Positions 19,501 through 28,600 of a DNA stretch of 64,000 bases are shown in pieces. Origin of the DNA: CAVVFX01 sp963747535. Its GTDB lineage: Bacteria; Acidobacteriota; Terriglobia; Bryobacterales; Bryobacteraceae. A model generated the notes under the pieces. It did no database searches, was not told where the DNA came from, and saw only the letters and a program-made list of their open reading frames with translations. The position numbers were made by a program, and so were the translations under genes. The stretch lies in NCBI GenBank assembly GCA_963747535.1, contig CAVVFX010000018.1, positions 1 through 64,000 of the forward strand. The letters run 5' to 3'. Position 1 is the stretch's first letter. The number at the start of each line of letters is the position of its first letter.

Positions 19501-20220
19501 TTAAACGATCCTACCGGCAACTGCGCCAGCGGGGGATATGGCGAGGCGGGCACGGACTCTGACTGTGCAGATCCGTCGCAATCCTTTCCGCTGCCTCCGG
19601 TCACCGTAACCGCCCCTCCGATACCAGAGGACCCGATTTTGGTGTACTGCCTTGTCAACCCTAGCGACCCAACGTGCCTTGGTGGAATGATTGGGTATTT
19701 CGCGGGCGGCGGAGGGGGTGGAGGCGGTGGAGGCAATGGGAAGTGGGATGTTACCAAAGACTATGTTAAGACGATGCCTTGCAATCTGAATGCAGGTCAA
19801 GTGATGAGTCAAGTGGAGAGCAACTTTGGGCAGTTTGGCAACTTTAACACCACCGGGCCGCTAGGAATATCCGAAAGCGTAACATTTAAACCGCCAGCTG
19901 GCGCTCTGACGGTTGGCGAGTCTATTCCGATTACAGTCATCGCTGGCCCGACAACGTTGAACACGTCGGTTAATGTTACTGCTGTCAGCTCTACGAGCTT
20001 GACTTTTTCGACTGTCCCCGGCCACCTTCTCTACCCTGCTAGCATTACGTTCTCCGCCACGAACGCTGGGAACGGGTCCATCGCTTTCGACATTAGCCTG
20101 CAGGGTAATCTTTCAAGCTTGCTCAACAGAGCAAAGTTCGCGCTCGGGGGTAGTAGCTTCGAAGATGCGCAGTGGAATAATTTTGAGAATCAGGTCGGAG
20201 TCCTCTGCAGCAAGAAGTAG
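16573..20220 (+). CDS. RHS-repeat protein with C-terminal tip A, 5'-truncated
   Basis: 1215 aa, starting at a GTG. YD/RHS repeats run through most of it (for example YTYDGLGRTIQVTAPDN and YSYDGFGNMTYKSGNFN), ending in the conserved RHS core (GLNYADQRYYNATFGRFMTA, NRYAYALDDPINLNDPTG). A glycine-rich linker (ten Gly at about 1053) then leads to a ~160-residue tip (CNLNAGQVMSQVESNF ... FEDAQWNNFENQVGVLCSKK) of unknown activity. RHS proteins form a cage that holds the C-terminal toxin. Here the protein lacks a signal peptide and the usual N-terminal half, and homologous-looking sequence begins only at about residue 33, so the 5' end has been lost or replaced. The next gene, 23 bp downstream, is a candidate immunity gene. 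Confidence 0.85.
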   Translation: MCATTGCFDRVRSRSRDRINDLPTGRARQTDTYLDMGTANQRHSYTTTTLDSHGYGNVISSQVYDYAANGSSPALLRTTTMTYLNDSNPAYDNAYIRNRVKTNTVMPAGGSAITLAFNTYDNYPVWYPYYGMAVDAGNLAQHDPSMGTGITLRGNVTQTTTTTGTTANNYDIQGNAIQTQDPLGNITNVTVDPFGNVPQTVTPNNNGNLSTSFSFTSFLAPTSVSQPSNGTSATATYDAYGRTLTTTSPGGAVTHYYYCPDACNPGISLPATRNGQNNATITVTNTRWSRDQYDGLGRVIRTDRGDTSGNVISNVDTNYNSCACSPTGKMVAKSQPYATGAGVYWTSYTYDGLGRTIQVTAPDNASHTNYAYYGSTTLVTDPAGNWKAMTTDVDGNLKSVIEPDPAYNPSALTTAQTIDCVSTQAPSGMMGTCYVYDVVKNLTTVTMPRSTGTQSRSFTYQTGTNWLLTATNPENGTVTYTRDAAGHVTKRVDAEGQWTSYSYDSYNRLKQVGRAIAPGYGADPCQTENYYYDQGIDPSFPSGASWGKLTAVLFGTGPGSACPGTAPDGSTWGGLAYEYQYNSAGQTTGKRMAISRGGYTGGNVNLDAYWTYDNEGRVLTEQYPVATDPSTGNPTSTAYTYTYDTMGRPITMTTGSQYDYVVNGLQYNASDQMLQIAYGLNGNGGNAPGAVGESRTYNALNQVATISASGFSGQYVYAAGQNNGQISSVVEGTGESVSYQYDKLKRLVAASSSLGWSQQYSYDGFGNMTYKSGNFNVLMNPATNQMSGFNYDGNGNLKLGNWIYDVENRLISVDAAGGENYMYDPSNKRIYKQNNSGLYNGGGETYYFYGLDGKVMGEYGVSAGSGGTMSLNLGTESAYFGGRRVVPSMARDRLGSVRAWGGAANHPYGENYSGNNTDGFATYYQDSSTGLNYADQRYYNATFGRFMTADRRSKSIHVGYPMSWNRYAYALDDPINLNDPTGNCASGGYGEAGTDSDCADPSQSFPLPPVTVTAPPIPEDPILVYCLVNPSDPTCLGGMIGYFAGGGGGGGGGGNGKWDVTKDYVKTMPCNLNAGQVMSQVESNFGQFGNFNTTGPLGISESVTFKPPAGALTVGESIPITVIAGPTTLNTSVNVTAVSSTSLTFSTVPGHLLYPASITFSATNAGNGSIAFDISLQGNLSSLLNRAKFALGGSSFEDAQWNNFENQVGVLCSKK

Positions 20221-20243
20221 CAATTGGCCAGCGGTCAGGTGAG

Positions 20244-20552
20244 GTGCACGAGTTGATACCCGAGCGATTTGCGTTGATTCTTGCGATCCAGAGTCTGCTG
20301 ATAGCTGCAATCGGCGGTGGTGTGTTAGGGGCCGCCGTTTCGCTCATGCTACGGCTCCGATGGAGTTGGGGACGGCTCTTGGGCGACATGCTTGCTGGCG
20401 TCGTGGCGACTGCCAGTCTCGTGTTGGTTGTGGTTTTGTACGACGCGCGACATCATACGAACCATGGTCAGGGCTGGATTTTCGTGTTCGTCGGGGCGGC
20501 GATCCCAGCTCTGGGCCACCTTTTGATCTATCTAATTCGCCGGGCTGGGTAG
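20244..20552 (+). CDS. Small membrane protein, candidate immunity for RHS tip A
   Basis: 102 aa from a GTG behind AGGTGAGG, 23 bp after the RHS stop. Three hydrophobic helices are visible (LILAIQSLLIAAIGGGVLGA, LGDMLAGVVATASLVLVVVL, WIFVFVGAAIPALGHLLIYL). No family is recognised. Its position directly behind a polymorphic-toxin tip suggests an immunity role, which is inference from gene order. Confidence 0.6.
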   Translation: MHELIPERFALILAIQSLLIAAIGGGVLGAAVSLMLRLRWSWGRLLGDMLAGVVATASLVLVVVLYDARHHTNHGQGWIFVFVGAAIPALGHLLIYLIRRAG

Positions 20553-20577
20553 GCCATCTAGTTCTAGAGCCACGTTT

Positions 20578-23332
20578 TTGCAACTGTCAAACACCATGAG
20601 AGACTTAGCTCTTCTTCCGGCGCTTTGCGCCTTGACCGCGGCAAGCGTTCTTGCTCAGCCGCAGGATCCGCCTACCGGCCTCGAACCGAGAGCAGAGACC
20701 ATTAGTTCGACCACACAGACGGTACTGCTGGCAGGCGAAATTGAGTATCTTCTGCACTGGCGGTCCGGACATTCCATCGCCTGGAGCAACGCACAGGCAG
20801 CGGGTGGCTCCTCTGACCTCTTCCGCGGGCTGCTTAGCGAGGCGCTGTCGGTAAATGAGGCTCGCCTGGTGCATGCGGACTCCGAAATCCCTAGCGGCTG
20901 GCTTCTCCTTCGAACGGACTCGGGAATCGTTAGCCTGCCGAGTGCGATCGGGAGGGGGCCTAATCGCACCACGTTAGCGGTCTCTGACCTTTCCAGCCCC
21001 GTTGAGACCGATGCGGCTCTCATGGCTAACGCCGACGATGGTATTCGGGTTTGGGTGAACGGCGAACTCGCCACCACAAAATCTGAACACGAGGAACTGA
21101 AGTTCCATTACCGTTTCGCGAGAGTCCATCTCAAGAAGGGAACGAATCGCATCGTTGCGAAGCTTGTGTACATGGGGCCGCTGGAGAAGAAGGGCAAGTT
21201 TCATTGGCGATTCGCGGTCGCGCTGACGTCACTAGAGAACGCCCGCAAAGAGAAGGCTGCGCATACGGTTCTCAATGGTATCACGACTCCGCTGATTGGA
21301 AAGGACGCCAAACTTGGTCTCGATCTGACGCTTTTCGAGAGGGAACGTCCGGTCTCCGTCGAGTTGTTCAACCACAGCCACGAGCCCCTTAAGACCTTGC
21401 AACTGGAGGGCGGGAAACGGCAATCCCCAGTCTTGAGCGATCTTCCGGACGGGCTTTATTACTGCACTCTCGGCGACTCAATCCCTAGCGATGAGCTGGC
21501 GTTTTACAAGGGCGATCCCGGAGCTCTCTTTCAGGAATACAGGAAAAGGTCAGCGGCCTTGTTGAATGACCCGAATGTCGCGGCACTGGTCACGCGATAT
21601 GAGCATCTCAATAAGTCGGAGAACAAACGGCCCGCCGACCGGATCTGGCAGGCGAAGATCGTCGGCACATTCACCGAGTGGAATGAGATTCTTCGTGCGG
21701 TTGAGCAGCAGAAGGACGCCTACGTGGATGTCCCAGGCACTCATACTCGCGGGTTCCGTTCCCCTATCGACGGCCAGGTGCAGCACTATATCGTTCATGT
21801 TCCGGTCGGCTATAAACGGACTTCGGACCGATTCCGCTGGTGGTCGTCGTGCCATATTTCGAATCGCCGCTCCGTCCGTTTCTCGAAAGCTTCCGCGTGG
21901 CGTCGATCGGCAACAATCATGAGTTCGCTGCTGCTGCCGATGAGAATGGGTTTGCCTACCTCATGCTCAACAACCGCGGCAATACGTTTGGCAGCGATTT
22001 TGGCGAGACGGATATGTTTGCCGCGATCGAGCAGGTGAAGCATGATTATGCGATCGATCCGTCGCGCATTTATTTGTTCGGCTCGTGCAGCGGCGGGCGC
22101 GAAGCACTGGCTCTGGCGGCGAAGTATCCCGACAGCGTCGCCGCCGTAGGGCTGGTGTCGCCGGAAGCGGAGTTCCATCCAGTGGCTCCCCTGCGCCCAC
22201 CGATCCGATGGCTGCGGTGTGGATCAACCAGAAGACGCCGCTCTCCAATATGGCCAACCTTGTTAACATCCCCGTCTACGATATCCACGGTGACGAAGAC
22301 GACCACACACGATTGAATTACTCTTACGTATTGCGCGATGCGGCCAAGAAGGTAGGCGTCGATTTTCATCTCGATGTGGTTCAAGGCGCCGGGCAGTGGC
22401 AGTTTCCAGTCGATCCGATGAAGACGATCTTCAAATGGTTCGCGCACTACCGAGTGAAGGCCAATCCGGACCATGTGGTGTTCACGACCACGCAGATGCG
22501 CTACCACCGGGCGTATTGGGCGGACATCGAGGGGATTTCCGATCCGTCGCAGGAAGCTAGTTTGGAGGCTCGGTACCGGAACGGGTCGGTTACTGTTGAG
22601 GCGCACAACGTGCGGTCCTATGTCTTGAAAGCCGATCTGTTGCGGCAGAAGACGGGCATCGTTACCGTGACCACAAATGGCAAGGAAAGCTTCGATGGGC
22701 CGCTGACCAGCGACATTCGGGTACAGGTTGCCGGAGGAAGCAAGGCGGCTCTCACGAAAACTCCCCAGATCGGCGGACCGCTGTCGGATGTGTTCACGGG
22801 GCCCTTCGTGGTTGTCGTCGGGACGTCCGGCGGAGCGGATCGGGCAAAGGCTAACGCCGATTTCGCAAAGTTCTTCGCATACACATGGAAGCAGCGGTAC
22901 TTTGTCGATTGTCCGGTGAAGGACGATTCCGACGTGACCGACGACGATGTGCGGAACTCCCATCTTGTGCTGATCGGCGACGCGGAATCGAATGCGCTGA
23001 TTGGACGGATGGCCGGAAAACTGCCGTTCCACTCGCAGGGTGGAAAGGTGGTGAGTGCCGGGCGGTCATGGGATGGGAATGGCGTTACGGCACAGTATGT
23101 TTACCCCAACCCGCTCAATCCTCACCGGTATGTCGCAGTGCTCGGAGTTCCTCCGTGTTTGAAGTGTCCGGCGGATGCGACGCAGTTGACGCTCAAGGGA
23201 TGGTACGACTTCGCGGTCTGGAAATGGGACGGGACGGGGAACGCCACGTTGCTGGACATCGGGCGATTCGATCAAGATTGGATGATGCCGCCAGCCACAG
23301 CGAGTGTTACGGCAACCGCAAAGGGGCGCTAG
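20578..23332 (+). pseudogene. Exported esterase/peptidase-like gene, two frameshifts
   Basis: The first part (20578 to about 21830) begins with a signal peptide (LALLPALCALTAASVLA) and has a PA14-like segment (NADDGIRVWVNGELATTK) and a linker ending VQHYIVHVPVGYKR. The frame then changes and the alpha/beta-hydrolase core continues (FGSDFGETDMFAAIEQVKHD, IYLFGSCSGGREALALAAKY with the nucleophile Ser). Near 22180 it changes again and ends with IPVYDIHGDEDDHTRLNYSY through to 23332, which supplies the acid/His region. One continuous protein of about 915 aa is implied. Either two indels inactivated it or the assembly has errors at about 21830 and 22180. The family is probably S9/acetyl-xylan-esterase-like. 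Confidence 0.7.
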
Positions 23333-23849
23333 CTCTCTGGCCAGAACGGCAGTCGCGAAGTCGCAAAGGGCGAGCAAAGTCGTTCCGGTCCGGCGGTTAG
23401 CGGGCACCAAGGCGATTGCCGCGGCACAGGCGATTGGCGTCGTGGCGATGTTGGTTGCTGCCTATTTTCGCGCCACAGGCACGCTACTTCTGATCGGCGT
23501 TGCATGGCTTACGGCGACGATCATCGTCTCAAAGACGTCGGCCAGGGCTTGCGCTCTCGACCGGTCGGTGCTCGCGGTGGGCGTCTACGAGATCGTTTCC
23601 TTGTGGACGACTACCTACCCGGCAAACTCCGTCTGGTATGCGGAGATCGTTGAGTTTGCTGTGCTCGTGTACTTGCTCATTCGGCTGGCGATTGGGACCG
23701 CGTGGCAGGTGCTCGTTATCGCCGGGGCGATTGGCATTACATTCCACTTCGACGACTATAGCCCGTTCAACAACCCTGCGGGCCATTTAGCTGTTGACAT
23801 TCTGCAGGGGCACATGCCAGGGGTTTGCTTGGATCCAGCATGGCATTGA
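23304..23849 (+). CDS. Chimera: membrane-protein fragment fused to the tail of RHS tip D
   Basis: The first part of this open frame is hydrophobic (IAAAQAIGVVAMLVAAYF, TLLLIGVAWLTATIIV, IVEFAVLVYLLIRLAI, VLVIAGAIGIT) and looks like a 4-helix membrane protein, possibly an immunity gene for a lost tip. From base 23737 the sequence switches to an exact copy of the end of tip D (FHFDDYSPFNNPAGHLAVDI ... CLDPAWH-stop), identical to the end of the frame at 30635. The true start is unclear because the frame overlaps the end of the preceding pseudogene. The junction marks the left end of a 1151-bp duplication. Confidence 0.6.
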   Translation: MLRQPQRGASSLARTAVAKSQRASKVVPVRRLAGTKAIAAAQAIGVVAMLVAAYFRATGTLLLIGVAWLTATIIVSKTSARACALDRSVLAVGVYEIVSLWTTTYPANSVWYAEIVEFAVLVYLLIRLAIGTAWQVLVIAGAIGITFHFDDYSPFNNPAGHLAVDILQGHMPGVCLDPAWH

Positions 23850-24887
23850 TGAAATTTAATCGAACTATCTGGCTAGTCGTTGTAGTGCTGGCTGGCCAAC
23901 AATCCGCCCGCTCAGGAACTCTTCGCAAGATCTGGGAACTGGACCTGCGGAAGATCATCTCGGGAGCCCCAAGCGCCAGCGCGAAAAACCTGCCGGTGCA
24001 GCTAATCGCGTTTTCGCCAGACGGCCGGCAACTGGCAGTCGCCGTAGCTTGGGACACTTCCCGGAAGGTCTTCAAGAGTAAACTCTTCGTGATTGAGCCT
24101 CAAGCCGTCGGGAGCTCGGCCAGGCAGTTTGAAATCAGCGCCGGAATAGGCAACGAGGAGATGCCCGGACGAAGCCTATTCGGATGGTCCCCCAACGGCA
24201 AAATCCTCTTCGCGGCTGGCAAGGTCATCCACTTGCGAGATGGCACAAGCTGCGAGCCGCCTCCGGGATGGACCTCGCTGATTGATGATAACCATCTGGT
24301 CCTGAATCAGCTCGACCCATATGATGCCGTCGCCATCCGGGCGCAAAGGGACGCGATACAAGAATTGCTGAAAGCGAGCGGAGGGCGTCCAATCGCATCG
24401 TCTAAGGTTCCTTCGGTCCCCGAGCGGAAGTCGCACCTGAGGTTTCTCGACGCAGAGTGCCAGCCCCAGGGAGCAGAATGGCAGGTTGCGGAAGAATGGG
24501 AAATCCACGACGTCTCGACCGAGCGGAGACTGCTCGCTGTCACACGGAGACGTGGCTTCATGAAAAATGAATTCCTGATTGTTGACCCGGTCGCCAGAAC
24601 AATTATCCGGCGATGGCCTCCAGGTAGTGGAATCGGAGGCCAGTTCGCGGAAGGCGGCAAAGCCCTCTGCGAAGTTGGTGAGGTGGAAGACACTCCCAGA
24701 GCACCGCTAACCTGCTGGGATGTTGACAGCGGAAATAGGATCGGCGGAGCCCCCCATATTAACGGCGGCGTTCCAATGGCCACAGCGGCGTACTCCAGCC
24801 GGATCGTCGCGTCGGACTACCAGCGCATCAGAGACCCCATGTCCGCAAACGAGTACGGCCAGTTGCTCAAGAGACGAGTGGTCTGGG
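23737..24887. repeat. 1151-bp duplication, copy 1
   Basis: Matches 30523-31673 without gaps (constant offset 6786) and with only about half a dozen substitutions seen by eye. It contains the last 35 codons of RHS tip D and most of a beta-propeller-like gene. It ends at the shared bases CTGGG, where the sequence jumps into RHS core DNA identical to 19255 onward. Confidence 0.9.
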
Positions 24888-24997
24888 CTCGGTGCGGGCC
24901 TGGGGTGGTGCGGCGAATCATCCGTATGGGGAGAATTACTCGGGGAATAACACCGATGGGTTTGCGACTTACTACCAGGATTCTTCTACCGGGTTGA
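23849..24997 (+). pseudogene. Exported beta-propeller-like protein copy 1, 3' end replaced by RHS core DNA
   Basis: The ATG overlaps the stop of the preceding frame (TGATG), so translation is coupled. A signal peptide (IWLVVVVLAGQQSARSG) leads into WD40/propeller-like blades (IAFSPDGRQLAVAVAWDTS, LFGWSPNGKILFAAG). Unlike copy 2 it reads through Trp at 24497-24499 (EEWEIHDV). At 24887 the native C-terminus is lost and the frame runs into out-of-frame RHS core sequence, ending in TTRILLPG. About 347 native residues remain. The protein would lack its last blade (DFRNSEELVSWRPDLQ ... GNGIVRLFKIEP in copy 2). It is a candidate immunity gene for RHS tip D. Confidence 0.75.
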
Positions 24998-25857
24998 ACT
25001 ATGCGGATCAACGATACTATAACGCTACCTTTGGGAGATTTATGACGGCGGACCCCTATCAAGCCAACGACGATGGGTCGGACAACCCCGGGGAGCCGCA
25101 AAGCTGGAATCGGTACGCATACGTCTTAAGCGATCCAGTCACATTCTATGATCCGGACGGGCTCATGGCCCAATGCCCGGCTGGCACGCATGTGAGCGCT
25201 GACGGGCACGGCTGTACGTCGATCCTCCAACCCCGGGGTGGGGGTGTTCAGGGCGTCTTCAAGAAAACCCCAGTGCACCAGATGCCGGGAGAAGGAGGCG
25301 GAGGAGGAGGTGGGGGTGGGGGCTCGGCCCCGCAGGTGCCCTGCACTAATGCCTACAGTTCAGCCCAGTTGAATTTCGTCAAGAGTAACTACGGGTCCGC
25401 CGTTTCCCTTTCGGTTCTTAGCAGGCAAAACGTCTCGATTATTCTCGGGTGGGGCGCGTTGGAGACTGGATTTGGGACGAACACTGCGGCCAACGTGAAC
25501 CGCAATTTCTTTAGCTGGGGCGGTCAAGGGAATACCACGTGTCCAAACGGGGCGGATCAGCGTTGGGGTTGTTACACCAACCCGGGGTTCTTCAACTCGG
25601 GGTCTGATGCGCTATTTTCCACTCAAAATTACTTTCAGTGGAACGGGCAGAAGGGGGTTTCCGCGAACACAATCCTCACAGACAGTTTCAACAGTGGGGA
25701 CACGATCAGTCAGGCGTTTGACGCGCTGGCTCAAGCTGGCTACACGCCCGATCCGGGCTACGGTGCCGGGGTCGCTGCCGACACCGGCGTCTCCGCCAGC
25801 ATAATAAACTGTCTTCAGTCGCTTGGCCAGTTAGGTTTTCCGAGGTATGCACAATAA
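24888..25857 (+). CDS. Orphan RHS core end with tip B (glucosaminidase-like)
   Basis: Opens abruptly in RHS core sequence (RAWGGAANHPYGENYSGNN) without a start signal and reads through the conserved GLNYADQRYYNATFGRFMTA into a new tip. After a run of ten Gly comes a domain resembling bacterial glucosaminidase/lysozyme-like folds: ILGWGALETGFGTNTAANVN (catalytic-Glu-like ETGFG), NRNFFSWGGQG, and AGYTPDPGYGAGVA near the end. These match by eye the ESGWG, NNLFG and YATDPNYA pattern of that family. The tip would cut peptidoglycan. As an orphan it lacks the N-terminal cage and secretion parts and could be expressed only after recombination into the upstream RHS gene. Confidence 0.7.
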
Positions 25858-26565
25858 ATGAGCTACCGTTTGGCGCTGCAGTTTTGGTGCCTGGTCGGCG
25901 TAGGCCTCGCCGCCACTCCCCGGTTCGTAGTTTCAGACGGGACAGTCGTCTACACTTCGGAAGATGGGAGTCAAAAACGGCTGGATGTCGGCAAAAGGTG
26001 CTTGGATCTCTGGGTGTCGCCGGACGAGAGCGTTATTGCGTTCGTTGGCATTGACAAGACGAGGATGCCCGATGAAGCGCCGCTTTTTGGTAGCAAACAT
26101 GCGATGATCGAGCAAAGTACGATTTACGTCGCGACGAGCGCTGATCACTTCGTTCCGAGACCCGTGGTTTCCCGGTCATTTGACGTTGGCGGTCGGTTAT
26201 GGTCGGTTCTGAGGGAGCCTTCGGTCGCGCCAGACGGAGAGACGGTGTTCTTCGAGATCCCCATCTCAATGACGACATGGAGAGTGATGAGTTTATCGTT
26301 GTCCTCAGGCGCGTACCGATCCGTCGGTAACGGTACTCTCTATTGCGTCGTTTGGGGAGGCTGGTACGCCGGTTCCCTGCTATTGCAGGAACGGTACGTG
26401 CGCCGGGATCTGTCCGCGGGCGCTCAGGCCATCGCCTATCGATGCCATCGGGTGGGCCGATCTGGAGCGCTGGACACGCTCAGTGACGACTGCTCTGACT
26501 TCGGCGCTTTCGTGGACCAATGGAGCCGAGTGCACGCCGCGTCCTGCCGCGTTCCAGTTGAGTAG
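25858..26565 (+). CDS. Exported propeller-like protein, candidate immunity for tip B
   Basis: 235 aa; the ATG follows the tip B stop with no gap (TAAATG). It has a signal peptide (ALQFWCLVGVGLAATPRFV) and propeller-like segments (VSPDESVIAFVGIDK, SVAPDGETVFFEIP). No exact family is recognised. Export fits a partner that would neutralise a peptidoglycan-cutting tip in the periplasm. That pairing is inferred from position and predicted location only. Confidence 0.65.
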   Translation: MSYRLALQFWCLVGVGLAATPRFVVSDGTVVYTSEDGSQKRLDVGKRCLDLWVSPDESVIAFVGIDKTRMPDEAPLFGSKHAMIEQSTIYVATSADHFVPRPVVSRSFDVGGRLWSVLREPSVAPDGETVFFEIPISMTTWRVMSLSLSSGAYRSVGNGTLYCVVWGGWYAGSLLLQERYVRRDLSAGAQAIAYRCHRVGRSGALDTLSDDCSDFGAFVDQWSRVHAASCRVPVE

Positions 26566-26761
26566 GGGTGGGGCGGCGGTGCCATTGTCTAGTCTCTGTC
26601 CGCGTGTGGGTTGCCGGTTACCCTGATACCGGGGAACGGGCGCCTAACCCGCTGGCTGAAAGAGGTGATACGCCGCCCCAGAACGGGCGCTGTATACAAA
26701 CCTGGGTTCCCATGACCGCGGGTGCGGCAGCCCGCGGTAGCAGTGACGTTCTTGCCGCGCA

Positions 26762-28600
26762 GGATGGTCGCCAAGTCGCAACCTTATGCGCCTGGCGCTG
26801 CAGTCTATTGGACCAGTTACACTTATGACGGACTTGGCCGCACGATCCAAGTTACGGCTGCGGATAGCGCGAGCCACACGAACTACGCTTACTACGGCAG
26901 CACCACGGTGGTTACCGATCCGGCGGGAAACTGGAAGGCGATGACGACGGACGTCGATGGAAATTTGAAGTCCGTCATTGAGCCAGACCCCGCATACAAT
27001 CCCGCCGCTCTCACCAGCGCGCAGACCATTGATTGCGTTTCGACGCAGGCCCCGTCCGGCATATGGGGACGTGTTACTTCTACGATGTGGTCAAGAACCT
27101 GACTACGGTGAGGATGCCGCGCAGCACGGGAACCCAGACCCGCACGTTCACTTACCAGACGGGGACAAACTGGCTGCTGACGGCCACTAATCCGGAGAAT
27201 GGCACCGTGACTTATACGCGGGACGCAGTGGGTCATGTGACGAAGCGCGTGGATACGATCGGTCAGTGGACGAGTTACAGCTACGATAGCTATAACCGGC
27301 TCAAGCAGGTCGGGCGGGCAATCGCGCCGGGGTACGGCGCCGACCCGTGCCAGACGGAAAATTATTATTACGACCAAGCCATCGACTCGTCGTTTCCCAG
27401 CGGCGCGTCGTGGGGAAAACTGACCGCGGTGGCCTTTGGGACGGGGCCGGGTTCGGCGTGTCCAGGAACCGCTCCCAACGGCTCCACGTGGGGTGGACTG
27501 ATGTACGAATACCAGTATAATTCGGCGGGCCAGACGACCGGCAAACGGATGGCGATTTCGCAGGGGGCTACACTGGCGGGAACGTGAATCTGGACGCCTA
27601 CTGGACATACGATAATGAAGGCAGAGTGCTGACGGAGCAATATCCGGTGGCGAATGATCCCAGTACCGGCGATCCGACTTCAACCGCGTATACCTACACG
27701 TATGACACCATGGGTCGTCCCATCACGATGACCACAGGGAGCCAGTACGACTACGTGGTGAATGGGCTGCAGTACAACGCCAGCGACCAGATGCTGCAGA
27801 TCTCCTATGGGCTGAATGGCAATGGCGGCAACGCGCCCAGCTATGTTGGAGAGTCGCGCTCCTATAATGCCTTAAACCAGGTCACTTCGATCACGGCCAG
27901 CGGGTATGAATACGGGTATGGGTCTCAAAGTTTCTTGGAGCAGTACGTGTACACGAGCGGCCAGAAAATGGGCAGATTTCGTCGGTGGTGGAGGGCACGG
28001 GCGAGACGGTGTCGTATCAGTACGACAAGCTGAAACGGCTGGTCGCGGCGAGTTCTTCGTTCGGATGGTCGCAACAGTATAGCTACGACGGGTTCGGCAA
28101 CATGACTTACAAGAGCGGCAACTTCAACGTGCTGATGGATCCCGCGACGAACCAGATGAGCGGGTTCAACTACGACGGGAACGGGAATTTGAACCTGGGC
28201 AACTGGAGTTACGACGTGGAGAACCGGTTGATCAGCGTGGATGCGGCGGGCGGGGAGAATTACATGTACGACCCGTCGAACAAGCGGATTTATAAACAGA
28301 ATAATAGCGGGCTTTATAACGGCGGAGGGGAGACTTACTACTTCTACGGCCTGGATGGCAAGGTGATGGGCGAATATGGTGTGTTGGCGGGTAGCGGCGG
28401 GACCATGTCGCTAGGCGTTGGCATGGAGTCGGCGTACTTTGGAGGGAGGAAGGTGGTGCCGTCGATGGCGCGCGACCGGCTGGGGTCGGTGCGGGCCTGG
28501 GCGGTACGGCGAATCATCCGTATGGGGAGAATTACTCGGGGAATAACACCGATGGGTTTGCGACTTACTACCAGGATTCTTCTACCGGGTTGAATTATGC
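26762..28600 (+). pseudogene. Second RHS core copy, multiple frameshifts
   Basis: Begins at MVAKSQPYAPGAAVYWTSYT, matching 17559 onward of the first RHS gene with about 95% apparent identity, and follows it to the end of the core. Frames change near 27060, 27565, 27968 and 28500. Each reading segment is recognisable (TCYFYDVVKNLTTVRMPRST, NLDAYWTYDNEGRVLTEQYP, VEGTGETVSYQYDKLKRLVA). At 28500 one G is missing compared with the first copy (GCCTGGGCGGTACGG against GCCTGGGGTGGTGCGG). There is no start region. It is a decaying duplicate that can still serve as a recombination donor. Confidence 0.85.

Noticed and set aside
22070..23032. 320-codon minus-strand frame opposite the esterase pseudogene
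   Set aside because: Antisense shadow of a recognisable hydrolase; no motif of its own.
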